Shown: positions 9,201-17,102 of the stretch, in pieces
Numbering within the stretch: position 1 is the stretch's first letter
Layout: each line of letters begins with the position of its first letter
From: an uncultured Bacteroidota bacterium
Lineage (GTDB): Bacteria; Bacteroidota; Bacteroidia; B-17B0; Aurantibacillaceae
Length of the DNA stretch: 39,399 bases
Assembly: GCA_903928655.1 (NCBI GenBank)
Contig: CAIYSA010000483.1
Span: forward strand, 1-39,399
Reading direction: 5' to 3'
Program-made: the position numbers and the translations under genes
The notes under the pieces: model-generated
The model's input: only the letters and a program-made list of their open reading frames with translations
The model's database searches: none
What the model was told of the DNA's origin: nothing

Positions 9201-9676
9201 TTGCTATAATTGAACATTTGAGAAAACAAATCAAGCTAAAACTTACTACTAATAACAATGATCAAATTAACGATGGTTTAGATATTTCCCTTATCTGCTT
9301 CAATAAAGAAAAACAAATAATAGAATATGTAAATGCAAACAGACCGTTATACATTATATCAAACAATGAATTAACAACTATTCCTTCTGAGAACATTAGC
9401 ATTGGAGGGTTTGCCGACTTTAAAAAAGATATTCCATCAAAAACAATCTCTGTAAAAAAAGGAGATCAATTGTTTTTATTTACTGATGGAATTACTGATC
9501 AATTTGGCGGTATTAAAAACAAAAAGTATAATCCAACTCGTTTACGCCAATTTTTATTACTCAACAATCATTTACCATTGCCTAAACTAAACGCAAAATT
9601 AAAAAACGAAATTACTGAGTGGCAAGGCAGTTATGATCAAACTGACGACATCCTTCTGATTGGTTTAACCATTTAA
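6257..9676 (+). CDS. Two-component-regulator propeller receptor with SpoIIE phosphatase output
   Basis: A 1139-residue transmembrane signalling protein. In order: signal peptide (1-20, ending VNAQ); a large periplasmic beta-propeller of repeated 'GNLWLAT / ENLWVGT / GNVWLGT' strands (about 25-720); a Y_Y_Y-type sandwich domain (about 745-820); one TM helix (FYIVITILILMILYYLIF, about 831-848); a short coiled coil; and a PP2C/SpoIIE serine phosphatase. Phosphatase motifs are VSGDYYW, DCTGHGVPGAFMS (about 949-961) and LFTDGITDQFGG (about 1074). Propeller receptors of this type usually feed histidine kinases. Here the output is dephosphorylation of Ser/Thr, probably in an anti-sigma-type partner switch. 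The start is GTG. A near-match -7 box (TAAACTTG, 6236) lies upstream. The ligand is unknown. Confidence 0.92.
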   Translation: MKLFKAIILFLFLGLHHVNAQKLNLQKISIKDGLSQSTVRQIEKDDFGNLWLATGYGLSKYNGKTFEVFTTSDGMPTNEITNLLYYKTNLFIGTKKGLCLFDGAKINYNPLLQKIKGNVKKIIPHNNIVHIITTRGYYLLDNSNSEFKLDSIAIPSILGQNPTDAEFDEDGNLWISTSKHGIYFIENNISTKIQKFNLIQNASSSTTINKKLTRIANFNSTNLLKGNAVMSIEFDANKNLLVSDWGNGIALLKFDLSNSVFNAEYIVFDSLVTNNLNVLRYTNIQRDNANSIYLATDGSGFLKIPLDQNTNENNYKAKDLKIIYSNNGFFGNNPLCFLKDEFENLWVGTLNDGLILISENSSLSYKQKDGLEEEKVISIYNTSDSAIWLGTYGGGAFKFKNKKFTRSFWDQGISESIIKSIIEDDFGNVWLGTSGGGISIISKENSKKELQVSKVISEINDLQSNFVNYLYKSKNGAIWVGYQSQNTIDRIVLNKDLTYTITHFPITNLNTLNVTCLLEDDEHDIWITSNEGVWKLKTISGKVDNDLSTYKNILCASKDWNGNIWLGSSDVGIIILKNKLRSRYFDNNALTEFEKINTTNGLNSNNINTILFSKDKVWIVTNNGINEIKIDTYLSKIIDIKSLSVGQAFASYDNKPNSSILDKENNLYIGSVDGLTAYNTANSNNEVKKTRIPFEIFINKILIENKIIDWTNPANFSAGEYSNFKFNEFFNWYKIPKNLELDYTHNTIQLILNTNSISNQKQINYTYKLIGYDKKWNIVFNSNEITYRNLPAGDYILVLKASLSNDFSKSKEFSYQFTIKPPFWQSTLFYIVITILILMILYYLIFTRETRMKREKLKLELIVKARTADIEKKSIEIELQNTLIQGINKDLTDSIKYAQRIQQTILPDTNLLNNYFSANFVFYKPRNIVSGDYYWIKEIDGLIYIAVVDCTGHGVPGAFMSLISSNILNEGLDLNLTLHNPVAIIEHLRKQIKLKLTTNNNDQINDGLDISLICFNKEKQIIEYVNANRPLYIISNNELTTIPSENISIGGFADFKKDIPSKTISVKKGDQLFLFTDGITDQFGGIKNKKYNPTRLRQFLLLNNHLPLPKLNAKLKNEITEWQGSYDQTDDILLIGLTI

Positions 9677-9693
9677 TTATCTCTTAGGATAAT

Positions 9694-11742
9694 ATGGCAA
9701 GCTTTAAATCAATTCCTTTATTAAAAATAATATTCCCTTACCTACTCGGTATACTATTTGTATTGCAATTTGGAATATTACCAGCAACAGCAAAATGGTT
9801 TGTTATATCAACTATTTTTGTTTTAATAACATTTATCGTTTACTATTTAGCGAAAAACAAAACGGGTTTCAAAAAAATAATTTATATTATTTCAATCAAT
9901 GTATTTTTATTTATTCTTGCTCACCAATCTTTCTATTTATACAATGCTAAAAACGATTTAACGAACTACACAAACTATGTAAGTTCCAAACAACAACAAT
10001 CTGTTGTGGTTATATCAGAAGTGCCAGTAGTAACTGAGAAGGGACTTAAATTAGCGGTAAACTTAAAATATATTAATGCTAATTCAAAATGGAAAACTAC
10101 AACTGGTAAAACCATTATTTACTTAAAAAAAGATTCATTAAATACCTATAACGTTGGCGATTATTTATTTTTAAATACAAAGTGGAGCTATATTACTGAA
10201 CCAAAAAATCCAAATGAATTTAATTATAAACGGTATTTAGAAAACAAAAATATTTTTAATATCATTTATTCTGATTCGAAACATGTACTAAAATACAATG
10301 GATTTGGCACGGACGATTCATATATTTTGATTGGCGAAAAAATTAAATCCAAAATAGTAATTAGTTTAAGAAACAGCAATTTGTCAGAGAATGCCTTTTC
10401 AATTTGCTCTGCATTATTAGTGGGCTTCGACGATGAAATTAATAAAGATGTACTAACAAGTTTTTCGCATTCGGGCACATTACACATTCTTTCTGTTTCA
10501 GGAATGCATACAGGCGTTATTTGTGGAATTATTTTATTTATTTTTTCATATTTAGATAAAAACGATAAGCATAAAAAAATAAAATGTGTAGTAATTATTA
10601 CAGTATTATTTTTATTTACAACTATTACCGGATTTTCACCCTCAGTTCTTAGAGCGAGTTTAATGCTAAGCTTAATTGTTTTAGGAAAAACATTTCAAAA
10701 ACAAAGTAATAGCTATAATACGTTATTACTTTCTGCATTCATTTTATTGGTCGTAAATCCGTTATTAATTATTGATGTTGGTTTTCTACTAAGTTATTTC
10801 GCGGTATTTGGCATCATGTATTTATTCCCAATTTTAGATTCTCTTTTTTATGTAGAAAACAAAATTTTAAAGTGGTTTTGGAGTAGTTGTTTAATTTCAA
10901 TAGCCGCAACCATTTTTACCTTACCAATTACACTTTACTTTTTTCATCAATTCCCTATTTGGTTTGTGTTTTCAAATTTAGTAATCATTCCAATTAGCTT
11001 ACTCGTTATGCTCTTTGCATTATGTGTAGTTGTATTTACAAAAGTAATTTTTTTAAAATCACTGTTTGTAGTAATTACAAATGCTACCGTGTCAATTATG
11101 ATCTATCTATCAAACCTTACTGATAATGCCCATTACGGTTATATCGATTATATATCTTTTGGTAAACTAGATGTTCTGTTTTTAAGTTTCCTAATAGTAT
11201 CAGTGCTGATATTAATTTCTAATAAACAATATAATTACTTTATGACTAGTTTATCCATTTGCATAGCATGGATATTTTTAACAATCGCACAAAATTATAC
11301 GCAATTAAAACAACACGAATTAATTGTATTTAACGTGAAACAAAAATCTTTTTTTGCCACTCGTATTGGAAACAACGTGTATTGTGATTTAAACAAAATT
11401 ACTAAATCTGATTTTGAACGTTATATAAAACCCTATTTACTAAGCTACAAAAAACTTACACTCATTGATTCCAAAAAACAATGCATCACTATAAATAACC
11501 GTACTTTTATAAACTTAACAAGCACTAAAGATTCGCCCCCTAAAATTGATGTTAACTTTATTTTAATAAGCAATAATTCATTAGTAAATTTAACTGATTT
11601 TAAAGATTCAAAACCTTTAATAATTGTAGATGGCAGCAACACTTACAAAACCATTACTAAATTAAAAAAACAATGTGCAAGCAATCATTTAAAATTTTAC
11701 AATGTAAAAGAAAATGGTGCATTGATTTTAAATGCTTATTAA
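9694..11742 (+). CDS. comEC: ComEC/Rec2-family DNA-uptake channel
   Basis: An inner-membrane protein of 682 residues that in the family carries single-stranded DNA across the membrane during transformation. The N-terminus has TM helices plus a soluble OB-like DUF4131 region (about 75-200). The Competence-domain signature LHILSVSGMHTGVICG lies near residues 264-279, followed by many TM helices (about 280-530). The C-terminal ~130 residues resemble the trailing domain of ComEC but carry no HxHxDH metal-binding motif, so a working metallo-beta-lactamase nuclease is not evident. It begins 17 bases after the SpoIIE stop and ends 12 bases before the next gene, consistent with an operon. A role in competence is inferred from the family. 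Confidence 0.88.
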   Translation: MASFKSIPLLKIIFPYLLGILFVLQFGILPATAKWFVISTIFVLITFIVYYLAKNKTGFKKIIYIISINVFLFILAHQSFYLYNAKNDLTNYTNYVSSKQQQSVVVISEVPVVTEKGLKLAVNLKYINANSKWKTTTGKTIIYLKKDSLNTYNVGDYLFLNTKWSYITEPKNPNEFNYKRYLENKNIFNIIYSDSKHVLKYNGFGTDDSYILIGEKIKSKIVISLRNSNLSENAFSICSALLVGFDDEINKDVLTSFSHSGTLHILSVSGMHTGVICGIILFIFSYLDKNDKHKKIKCVVIITVLFLFTTITGFSPSVLRASLMLSLIVLGKTFQKQSNSYNTLLLSAFILLVVNPLLIIDVGFLLSYFAVFGIMYLFPILDSLFYVENKILKWFWSSCLISIAATIFTLPITLYFFHQFPIWFVFSNLVIIPISLLVMLFALCVVVFTKVIFLKSLFVVITNATVSIMIYLSNLTDNAHYGYIDYISFGKLDVLFLSFLIVSVLILISNKQYNYFMTSLSICIAWIFLTIAQNYTQLKQHELIVFNVKQKSFFATRIGNNVYCDLNKITKSDFERYIKPYLLSYKKLTLIDSKKQCITINNRTFINLTSTKDSPPKIDVNFILISNNSLVNLTDFKDSKPLIIVDGSNTYKTITKLKKQCASNHLKFYNVKENGALILNAY

Positions 11743-11754
11743 GAAAATAATATC

Positions 11755-12744
11755 ATGAAATTAAGAATAGGAGATACCGTTAGTTTTTTGAATGAAGTTG
11801 GCCAAGGAACCATTACGCGCTTTAAAGATAAAGATACCGTGTTTGTTGAAATGCCTGATGGCTTTGAAATTCCATACCTCATTAAAAAACTAGTGCCCAT
11901 CCACACCGAATTAATTATGAATCCAGAAGTTGAAAATTTGGATTTAGTGGTTGAAAATGTGTTATCCGATTCAGTGTATTTTATCATAGAGCCGGACCAT
12001 GAAATGCCCATGTTGGTGACAGATTATAAATTTTATTTATTTAATTCTTCTTCATATAACATTTCGTTTACTTATTCGGTTAAAGATGAAGAATACTTCC
12101 AAACCCTTAAGCATGGAGAATTAGGACCTTATCAAAAAATATATTTAAGACAGGTTAAGAAAAACTTTTTAAAAGAATTTGTGTTTCATAAAATAGATTG
12201 TTTGTTTTTTAAAAACATGCATTATAAAATACAAGCACCCATTTCTGAAATATTGCACGTGAATGAAAAAACATTAACACAATCTAATTTATTAACTCAT
12301 GATGAATTTAATTTTTCGGTATATGCTTTTATTTTAAAAGATGACTTTGCGGAAATTAAAAAAGTTGAACAAACCCTCAACCACGAGGATATTACACGCT
12401 TAAAATCCATTAAAGAATTTAAGCAACCGCAAAAAAAATCAGTTGCCAAGCAACGCATTAAAGATTTAACCAAAGAAATTGATTTACACATTGAAGAACT
12501 AATTGACTCTCATAGCAGCTTAACTAACGGCCAAATATTAGCCATACAAACCGAACGCTTCGAAAAAGAATTGCGTTATGCTATAAACAATGGCATTAAA
12601 AAACTGATTGTGATACATGGCGTTGGAAACGGAAAACTAAAAGCTGAAATTGCTGACATCTTAAACTCAATTGAAGATGTGACTTTTTATGATGCATCCT
12701 ATAAAAATTATGGCTTTGGAGCTACAGAAATTTTGATACATTAG
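11755..12744 (+). CDS. DUF2027 and Smr domain protein
   Basis: A 329-residue cytosolic protein. The N-terminal ~70 residues (IGDTVSFLNEVGQGTITRF ... FVEMPDGFEIPYL) form a small beta-barrel like that at the start of Bacteroidota DUF2027 proteins. The middle is a beta-sandwich (about 80-200). The C-terminus is an Smr domain: EIDLHIEELI (about 242-251), then LIVIHGVGNGKLKAEI (about 283-298). Smr domains, as at the end of MutS2, bind or nick branched nucleic acids or act on stalled ribosomes. The GxG of the loop is present (GVGNG), and the leading DLH is kept. Which of these roles applies here cannot be told. It directly follows comEC, so a DNA-related role is possible but is inference. Confidence 0.85.
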   Translation: MKLRIGDTVSFLNEVGQGTITRFKDKDTVFVEMPDGFEIPYLIKKLVPIHTELIMNPEVENLDLVVENVLSDSVYFIIEPDHEMPMLVTDYKFYLFNSSSYNISFTYSVKDEEYFQTLKHGELGPYQKIYLRQVKKNFLKEFVFHKIDCLFFKNMHYKIQAPISEILHVNEKTLTQSNLLTHDEFNFSVYAFILKDDFAEIKKVEQTLNHEDITRLKSIKEFKQPQKKSVAKQRIKDLTKEIDLHIEELIDSHSSLTNGQILAIQTERFEKELRYAINNGIKKLIVIHGVGNGKLKAEIADILNSIEDVTFYDASYKNYGFGATEILIH

Positions 12745-12830
12745 GAACAACGAATATACTAGTAACACGATACAAGAATGTTTTGTTTATTAAAAGTTCT
12801 TATAGAAAAGTTTAAGCAAATACAAAAAAC

Positions 12831-13505
12831 ATGAAACGAATCATTTCAATAATATTATTATTTAATTCCTGTCTGCATTTTTCTCAAACAGACACCATTC
12901 GTTGGGACTATCAAAAATTGGACTCGATAAATAATACATATAAAGATGGATATCATATTTTCAAAAAAGGGAATAAGATGATTAAAGAAGGGAATTACAA
13001 AGACAATTGTGGATTTGGAATTTGGAAATACTATTACAATGAAGGAAATATAGAATCGCTAATAGAATATGTTTGCACAGATAATAATAGAAGTGGTGAA
13101 AGTGGTAAATACATTGAATACTATAAATCTGGGAATATTAAAACAGAAGGAAGGTACCGAAAAGAAAAGAATGATAGTGTTACCTGCATTCAATGTTACG
13201 ACAAAGAACAACTCAAGAAAATTGAATGGGCCGAATTTAGCCCTTCATTAAAAGTTGGTGAATGGAAAGAATATTTTGAAAACGGAAAAATAAAATCCAT
13301 TGGAAAATATTTTGCTGGAGTGCATCAAACTTTTAATACAGCATGGAGAAAGGAAGACTCTAATAAAATGAAAATTGGAGTTGGAGCAATTGGCACAGAA
13401 TATTTAAAAGATGGCGAATGGAAAATCTACAATGATGCAGGGAACTTATTAAAAATAGAATACTACAAACAAGGAACATTTATTGGTGATGAGACATTTG
13501 AATAA
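12831..13505 (+). CDS. Secreted MORN/YwqK-like repeat protein
   Basis: A 224-residue protein with a Sec signal peptide (MKRIISIILLFNSCLHFSQ). It then carries several short repeats of the pattern 'G.W..Y...G....' : GFGIWKYYYNEGNIES (about 62), GKYIEYYKSGNIKTEG (about 92), VGEWKEYFENGKIKSIG (about 142) and DGEWKIYNDAGNLLKIEYY (about 196). These are MORN-variant repeats found in proteins annotated as the 'YwqK family antitoxin'. That label is a family name only; here a secreted or periplasmic location argues against a cytosolic antitoxin. A Cys in the signal region might give lipidation, but the site is not a clean lipobox. The function is unknown. Confidence 0.75.
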   Translation: MKRIISIILLFNSCLHFSQTDTIRWDYQKLDSINNTYKDGYHIFKKGNKMIKEGNYKDNCGFGIWKYYYNEGNIESLIEYVCTDNNRSGESGKYIEYYKSGNIKTEGRYRKEKNDSVTCIQCYDKEQLKKIEWAEFSPSLKVGEWKEYFENGKIKSIGKYFAGVHQTFNTAWRKEDSNKMKIGVGAIGTEYLKDGEWKIYNDAGNLLKIEYYKQGTFIGDETFE

Positions 13506-13557
13506 AGCTATTTCTTAATTAACATCCTTATTGGCATCACAACCAAGAGATAAAAAA

Positions 13558-14055
13558 ATGACACAATACAAATTCGAAAATAACACATTAAAATTAAGTG
13601 TAAAAAAATCATTATTCTTAATCCGAGCAATCATGTTCTTTTTTGCATTTCTATTTTTCGTATCACCAACAATTGCAATGATCAGTTCAGTTGTAGACGG
13701 AAAAGATTTTCATTTTGGATTTATCATCGGCATTGGCACTTTTGGTTTAATGGGATTTTATCTTTTACGAATTGCTTTATGGAATAGCTTTGGCTCAGAA
13801 GAAATTAAATTTGATAAAAATACGGTTACCTATGAAGCCGATTATGGCTGGTTTAAAGACGGGATTAAGACCTTAGAAATTATACCATTAGTCTTTTCAA
13901 TTAAACAAATTGGTTACGAAGAAGATAATATCGGGACTTTAATTATTGGTGAAGGCGATGAAAAAATTGAAAGTGTAACAAAAATGCCTCTTGATGAATT
14001 AGAAAAATTAATTAAAACACTAAATAGGTACGTCGTTGTTGGCATTATGACCTAA
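13558..14055 (+). CDS. Small membrane protein with PH-like C-terminal domain
   Basis: The function is not recognised. The 165-residue product from the ATG at 13558 has a short charged N-terminus, two TM helices (LIRAIMFFFAFLFFVSPTIAMI, about 22-43; FGFIIGIGTFGLMGFYLLRIAL, about 54-76), and a ~90-residue beta-rich cytosolic domain (EEIKFDKNTVTYEADYGWF ... IGTLIIGEGDEKIES). The layout, two TM helices followed by a small PH-like barrel, resembles bacterial bPH-domain membrane proteins. The longer ORF from 13531 uses a TTG and adds a polar, implausible leader. It lies in a stretch of small orphan genes with short AT-rich gaps and no visible shared promoter. Confidence 0.6.
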   Translation: MTQYKFENNTLKLSVKKSLFLIRAIMFFFAFLFFVSPTIAMISSVVDGKDFHFGFIIGIGTFGLMGFYLLRIALWNSFGSEEIKFDKNTVTYEADYGWFKDGIKTLEIIPLVFSIKQIGYEEDNIGTLIIGEGDEKIESVTKMPLDELEKLIKTLNRYVVVGIMT

Positions 14056-14087
14056 TAAAAAATGATTAATGTTAAATAAAAATTATA

Positions 14088-14318
14088 ATGAGCGTTTTTG
14101 GAGATATTGCGGAAATAGTGCTTGAATTTGTTGGCGATGTTTTAATAGATTATATACTTAAACCTATATTAAAAAATATAGGCGCTTCCGTTAGATGGTT
14201 GTTTTATTTAGGAAATAAAAGTTATAAGGAAATTTATTTAAAAAAACATAACACCCTATATGGTTTTATGATAATAGTTTCTTCAATATTATTGTTTATT
14301 TATTTACGTTTCTTTTAG
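14088..14318 (+). CDS. Hypothetical small membrane protein (76 aa)
   Basis: Not recognised. The 76 residues contain an N-terminal amphipathic or hydrophobic stretch (IAEIVLEFVGDVLIDYILKPIL) and a clear C-terminal TM helix (GFMIIVSSILLFIYLRFF). It starts 32 bases after the previous gene and lies in the same orientation as three other small genes. The codon use looks like that of its neighbours. It is supported only by an open frame and a plausible membrane topology, so it could be spurious. Confidence 0.45.
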   Translation: MSVFGDIAEIVLEFVGDVLIDYILKPILKNIGASVRWLFYLGNKSYKEIYLKKHNTLYGFMIIVSSILLFIYLRFF

Positions 14319-14380
14319 CTATAAAATCATTATATCGCGAGTTGTATTAAGCACAATATCATAAAAAATTATATTAAAAT

Positions 14381-14584
14381 ATGAAAGCCTTAAAGATTAT
14401 TTCTGGAGTATTATTATTTATAATAGGACTCGGTCAATTAATAAAAATAATATTGATATATACTGAACTTCCATTTAAGTCTTGGGCAATAGGTTCCGAA
14501 TTTGTACCTATTGGCTTTATTGTTGCGGGAATTGCAATTTTTATTAATGGAATAAAACGAACAAAAGAAATCCCTAAACCTTAG
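14381..14584 (+). CDS. Hypothetical small membrane protein (67 aa)
   Basis: Not recognised. The 67 residues hold two TM helices (ALKIISGVLLFIIGLGQLIKIILIY and FVPIGFIVAGIAIFINGI) joined by a short loop, with a basic C-terminal tail (KRTKEIPKP). Its 3' end overlaps the 3' end of the convergent ketosynthase-like gene by 11 bases, so there is no room for a terminator between them. The topology is believable for a small inner-membrane protein; no function can be assigned. Confidence 0.5.
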   Translation: MKALKIISGVLLFIIGLGQLIKIILIYTELPFKSWAIGSEFVPIGFIVAGIAIFINGIKRTKEIPKP

Positions 14585-15635
14585 CCACCAACATAAACGA
14601 ATAATTTATTCCTAAATATTGGTTGATGATTAAAACATGTTTAATGGCTGTTGGTGCTTTTTGAGAAATAGATATAGCTTTTGGTAGGTTTTGTTTTTCA
14701 ATTAATTGAGTGGCTAACCATAAGGCAAAAGCAGAAGCCGTGTGGTATTCGCCACTTAAATGTTTAAAATAGGCAGGGCAACTTTCTTTTTCAATAGTTG
14801 GCAAAAGCTCTTGTAATTTTTTATCAAAGTTTACATCTAAACTAAAGCCCATAAGCGTTACATCAATATCGGCTAACGTTAAACTATACATTTTTAAAAA
14901 TGCAGTCAGTTTATCCAAAATATCTTCAGTAGTTTTTGGTTTGTAAAGCGTTTGTATGCCTTCTACGCAAGCTACTGATTTTTCCGTTTGGTGTTTATTC
15001 AAAACAAAAAACGCAGCGCCTTCACCCATTTGTGTGCCTGATGTTTCTGATTTCCAATATGGCACAGCAGTGTTTTGTTCTTGAAACTTTTTTGCTCTAC
15101 GGTATAAATTCACATAGTTTGGTGTGTGCTCTTCAATGCCACCAATCAAAATAGATTCTTTGCCTTCGTTAAATAACATCATGGCATCTTGCAAACAACT
15201 CTCAAAAGAAAAACCACGATGCACATACGTGAAATTATAATTATGGCATTTCATAATTAAAGCAATTTGAGAACCAACCGTGTTGTGTGTAGATTGTATA
15301 AAAGAAGTTGGTGTTAAAAATTGCTCATCATTATTTAATAAGGCTAATAAAAAACGTTCGCTGTCTTCAAAACAACCCAAACCTGTTCCGGTAATAATAG
15401 CATCTACATTTGTTACACCAGCATTTTTAATGGCAATGCTAGCGGTGGTAACACCCATTTTTATAGCTCTTCCCATTCGGCGAAGTAAATTGGGCGCAAT
15501 GTATTCTTTATAAGATGGTTCAATCGCATTATAATAATCAACACTTGGCGGCGCAACGGTTTCAAAAAACCATGACTCGTCAATGGTGTTTTGTGCCGAA
15601 ATGCAACCTGTTCCGTTTATGTATGCTTTAACCAA
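14574..15635 (-). CDS. Ketosynthase-like protein lacking the active-site cysteine (chain-length-factor type)
   Basis: A 353-residue thiolase-fold protein, last gene of the five-gene minus-strand operon. The N-terminal YINGTGCISAQ matches the start of beta-ketoacyl synthases. The later GEGAAF (204-209) and SGEYHTASAF (equivalent to GHTLAAA) are also KS hallmarks. At the nucleophile position, where its neighbour has STACSSA, it reads VHRGFSFES (138-146), so no catalytic Cys is present. The HGTGTP motif is also absent. Such proteins pair with an active KS as a chain-length factor and shape the product pocket. The ORF is intact and conserved in style, so this is not a decayed gene. The heterodimer partner is inferred to be the KS encoded just upstream, 6 bases away. 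Confidence 0.82.
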   Translation of the reverse strand: MVKAYINGTGCISAQNTIDESWFFETVAPPSVDYYNAIEPSYKEYIAPNLLRRMGRAIKMGVTTASIAIKNAGVTNVDAIITGTGLGCFEDSERFLLALLNNDEQFLTPTSFIQSTHNTVGSQIALIMKCHNYNFTYVHRGFSFESCLQDAMMLFNEGKESILIGGIEEHTPNYVNLYRRAKKFQEQNTAVPYWKSETSGTQMGEGAAFFVLNKHQTEKSVACVEGIQTLYKPKTTEDILDKLTAFLKMYSLTLADIDVTLMGFSLDVNFDKKLQELLPTIEKESCPAYFKHLSGEYHTASAFALWLATQLIEKQNLPKAISISQKAPTAIKHVLIINQYLGINYSFMLVAKV

Positions 15636-15641
15636 ACTAAA

Positions 15642-16835
15642 TTATATTTTTTTAAAAATAAGAGATGAACAATTTCCTCCAAAACCAAATGAGTTTGAAA
15701 GGATAGTGTTTATAGGTGTTTGCAACAACTCCGTAACCGGCACTAGATTAGTTTCTGCTATGGGTGTTGTAAAATTTAAATTCGGAAATATTAATTGGTG
15801 TTGTAATGATAAGGTTGAAATAACAGCTTCAATACTTGCCGCTGCTGCTAAAGTATGGCCAGTAAAGGCTTTGGTTGAACTAAATTTTGGAATGTGATTT
15901 CCAAAAACAGTTTTGGTGGCAATGCTTTCCGACAAATCATTATTTGGTGTTCCAGTACCATGCATGTTGATGTAATCAATGTCGCGGGTTGTTAAGCCAC
16001 ACATTTCTAAAGCTTGTGTAATGGCTAATGTTGCGCCGTAACCTTCGGGCGATGAAGCCGTTTGGTGATACGCATCATTTGCATTGGCATAACCAATAAC
16101 TTCAGCCAAGGCTTTTCCATTTCTTTTACGTAATGCGTCTTCGCCTTCTATGACTAAAAATGCAGCGCCTTCTCCTAAGTTTAATCCTTTTCTGTTTTCA
16201 TCAAATGGTTTGCACCATTCTTTATCTAAAATCATTAAGGTATTAAATCCATTAAATGTAAATTTTGATAAAGCATCCACACCACCAACAATAGCTCTAT
16301 CAAGCAATCCGTTTTTTATCATTCTACTGCCAAGCATCACAGCGTTAGCAGCCGATGAACACGCTGTTGAAATGGTAGTTACATAATCTACATTACCAAT
16401 ATAATCTGCAATGCGTTCTGTGCTATCGCCACAATCGTGCGTGTCTAATACATTTAAGTGATCGTCTTTTTCAAACATTTCTTTATAAAACATTTCTGTT
16501 TTACTCATGCCTGCAACTGTTGTAGATGAAATAACACCAGTACGCAAACCATCCTTCGTGTCAATACCCGAATTGATAACGGCTTCTTTAGCGGCTAACA
16601 TTGCCAAATACGAATTACGGTTTAAATCAGGAGAATTGTCTTTTACCAAATCCATTAAATCAGCATTTGATAATTTAACTTCTCCTACTAAAAACTCGTC
16701 TTTATAACGCGTGGTTAAATAATTAATTTTACCAATACCAGTTTTGGATTGACTTAAAGACAAAAAAGATTCAGACACATTGTTTCCAATAGCCGAAATC
16801 ATTCCTATTCCAGTAATATAAATGCGTTGCGACAA
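15642..16835 (-). CDS. Beta-ketoacyl-ACP synthase (KAS II/FabF-like)
   Basis: Condenses an acyl chain with malonyl-ACP. The 397-residue protein has the full Cys-His-His triad: C159 in TISTACSSAAN, H292 in MHGTGTPNND and H327 in KAFTGHTLAAAAS. The N-terminal YITGIGMISAIGNNV and C-terminal NSFGFGGNCSSLIF are typical of FabF-type KS. It lies 9 bases after the ACP gene and 6 bases before the cysteine-less KS. An active KS followed by a dead KS suggests a KSalpha/KSbeta pair. Context points to secondary fatty-acid-like or polyene synthesis rather than housekeeping FabF, which normally sits with fabD/fabG. The product cannot be told from this locus alone. Confidence 0.92.
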   Translation of the reverse strand: MSQRIYITGIGMISAIGNNVSESFLSLSQSKTGIGKINYLTTRYKDEFLVGEVKLSNADLMDLVKDNSPDLNRNSYLAMLAAKEAVINSGIDTKDGLRTGVISSTTVAGMSKTEMFYKEMFEKDDHLNVLDTHDCGDSTERIADYIGNVDYVTTISTACSSAANAVMLGSRMIKNGLLDRAIVGGVDALSKFTFNGFNTLMILDKEWCKPFDENRKGLNLGEGAAFLVIEGEDALRKRNGKALAEVIGYANANDAYHQTASSPEGYGATLAITQALEMCGLTTRDIDYINMHGTGTPNNDLSESIATKTVFGNHIPKFSSTKAFTGHTLAAAASIEAVISTLSLQHQLIFPNLNFTTPIAETNLVPVTELLQTPINTILSNSFGFGGNCSSLIFKKI

Positions 16836-16844
16836 AATGATTCC

Positions 16845-17102
16845 TTACGATTTACCGTTAGCTTTAATGTATTCTGCCATCGTTCTAAGCGATTGAAAAA
16901 TTGTTTTTCCATCTTTAGGATCTTCAATTTTAATGCCGTAATGTTTTTCTAATAAAACAATTAACTCTAAAGCGTCAATAGAATCTAAACCTAAACCGTC
17001 TCCAAATAAAGGAGAATCAGGATTAATTTCTTCTGGTTTAACTTCAGCTAAATTTAATTGCTCAATGATTTGTCCTTTTAATTTTTCTATTAATGCGTCC
17101 AT
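16845..17102 (-). CDS. Acyl carrier protein (dedicated)
   Basis: An 85-residue ACP. The phosphopantetheine attachment site is S41 in GLGLDSIDALELIVLLEKHYG, the usual [LF]G.DS[LI] motif with helix II following. It differs from housekeeping AcpP in its longer, more variable N-terminus (IEKLKGQIIEQLNLAEVKPEEI). It is probably charged with growing chains for the adjacent KS enzymes. Its ATG overlaps the stop of the preceding gene by one base (TAATG), so translation is coupled. It needs a phosphopantetheinyl transferase encoded elsewhere. Confidence 0.93.
   Translation of the reverse strand: MDALIEKLKGQIIEQLNLAEVKPEEINPDSPLFGDGLGLDSIDALELIVLLEKHYGIKIEDPKDGKTIFQSLRTMAEYIKANGKS

Noticed and set aside
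14574-15635. Cysteine-less ketosynthase as a decaying pseudogene
   Set aside because: The frame is intact over 353 codons, fold-defining motifs are kept and operon spacing is tight, all of which fit a selected chain-length-factor role better.
15583-15897. 104-aa plus-strand ORF across the junction of two ketosynthase genes
   Set aside because: It is antisense to two well-supported genes and has no recognisable domain or promoter.
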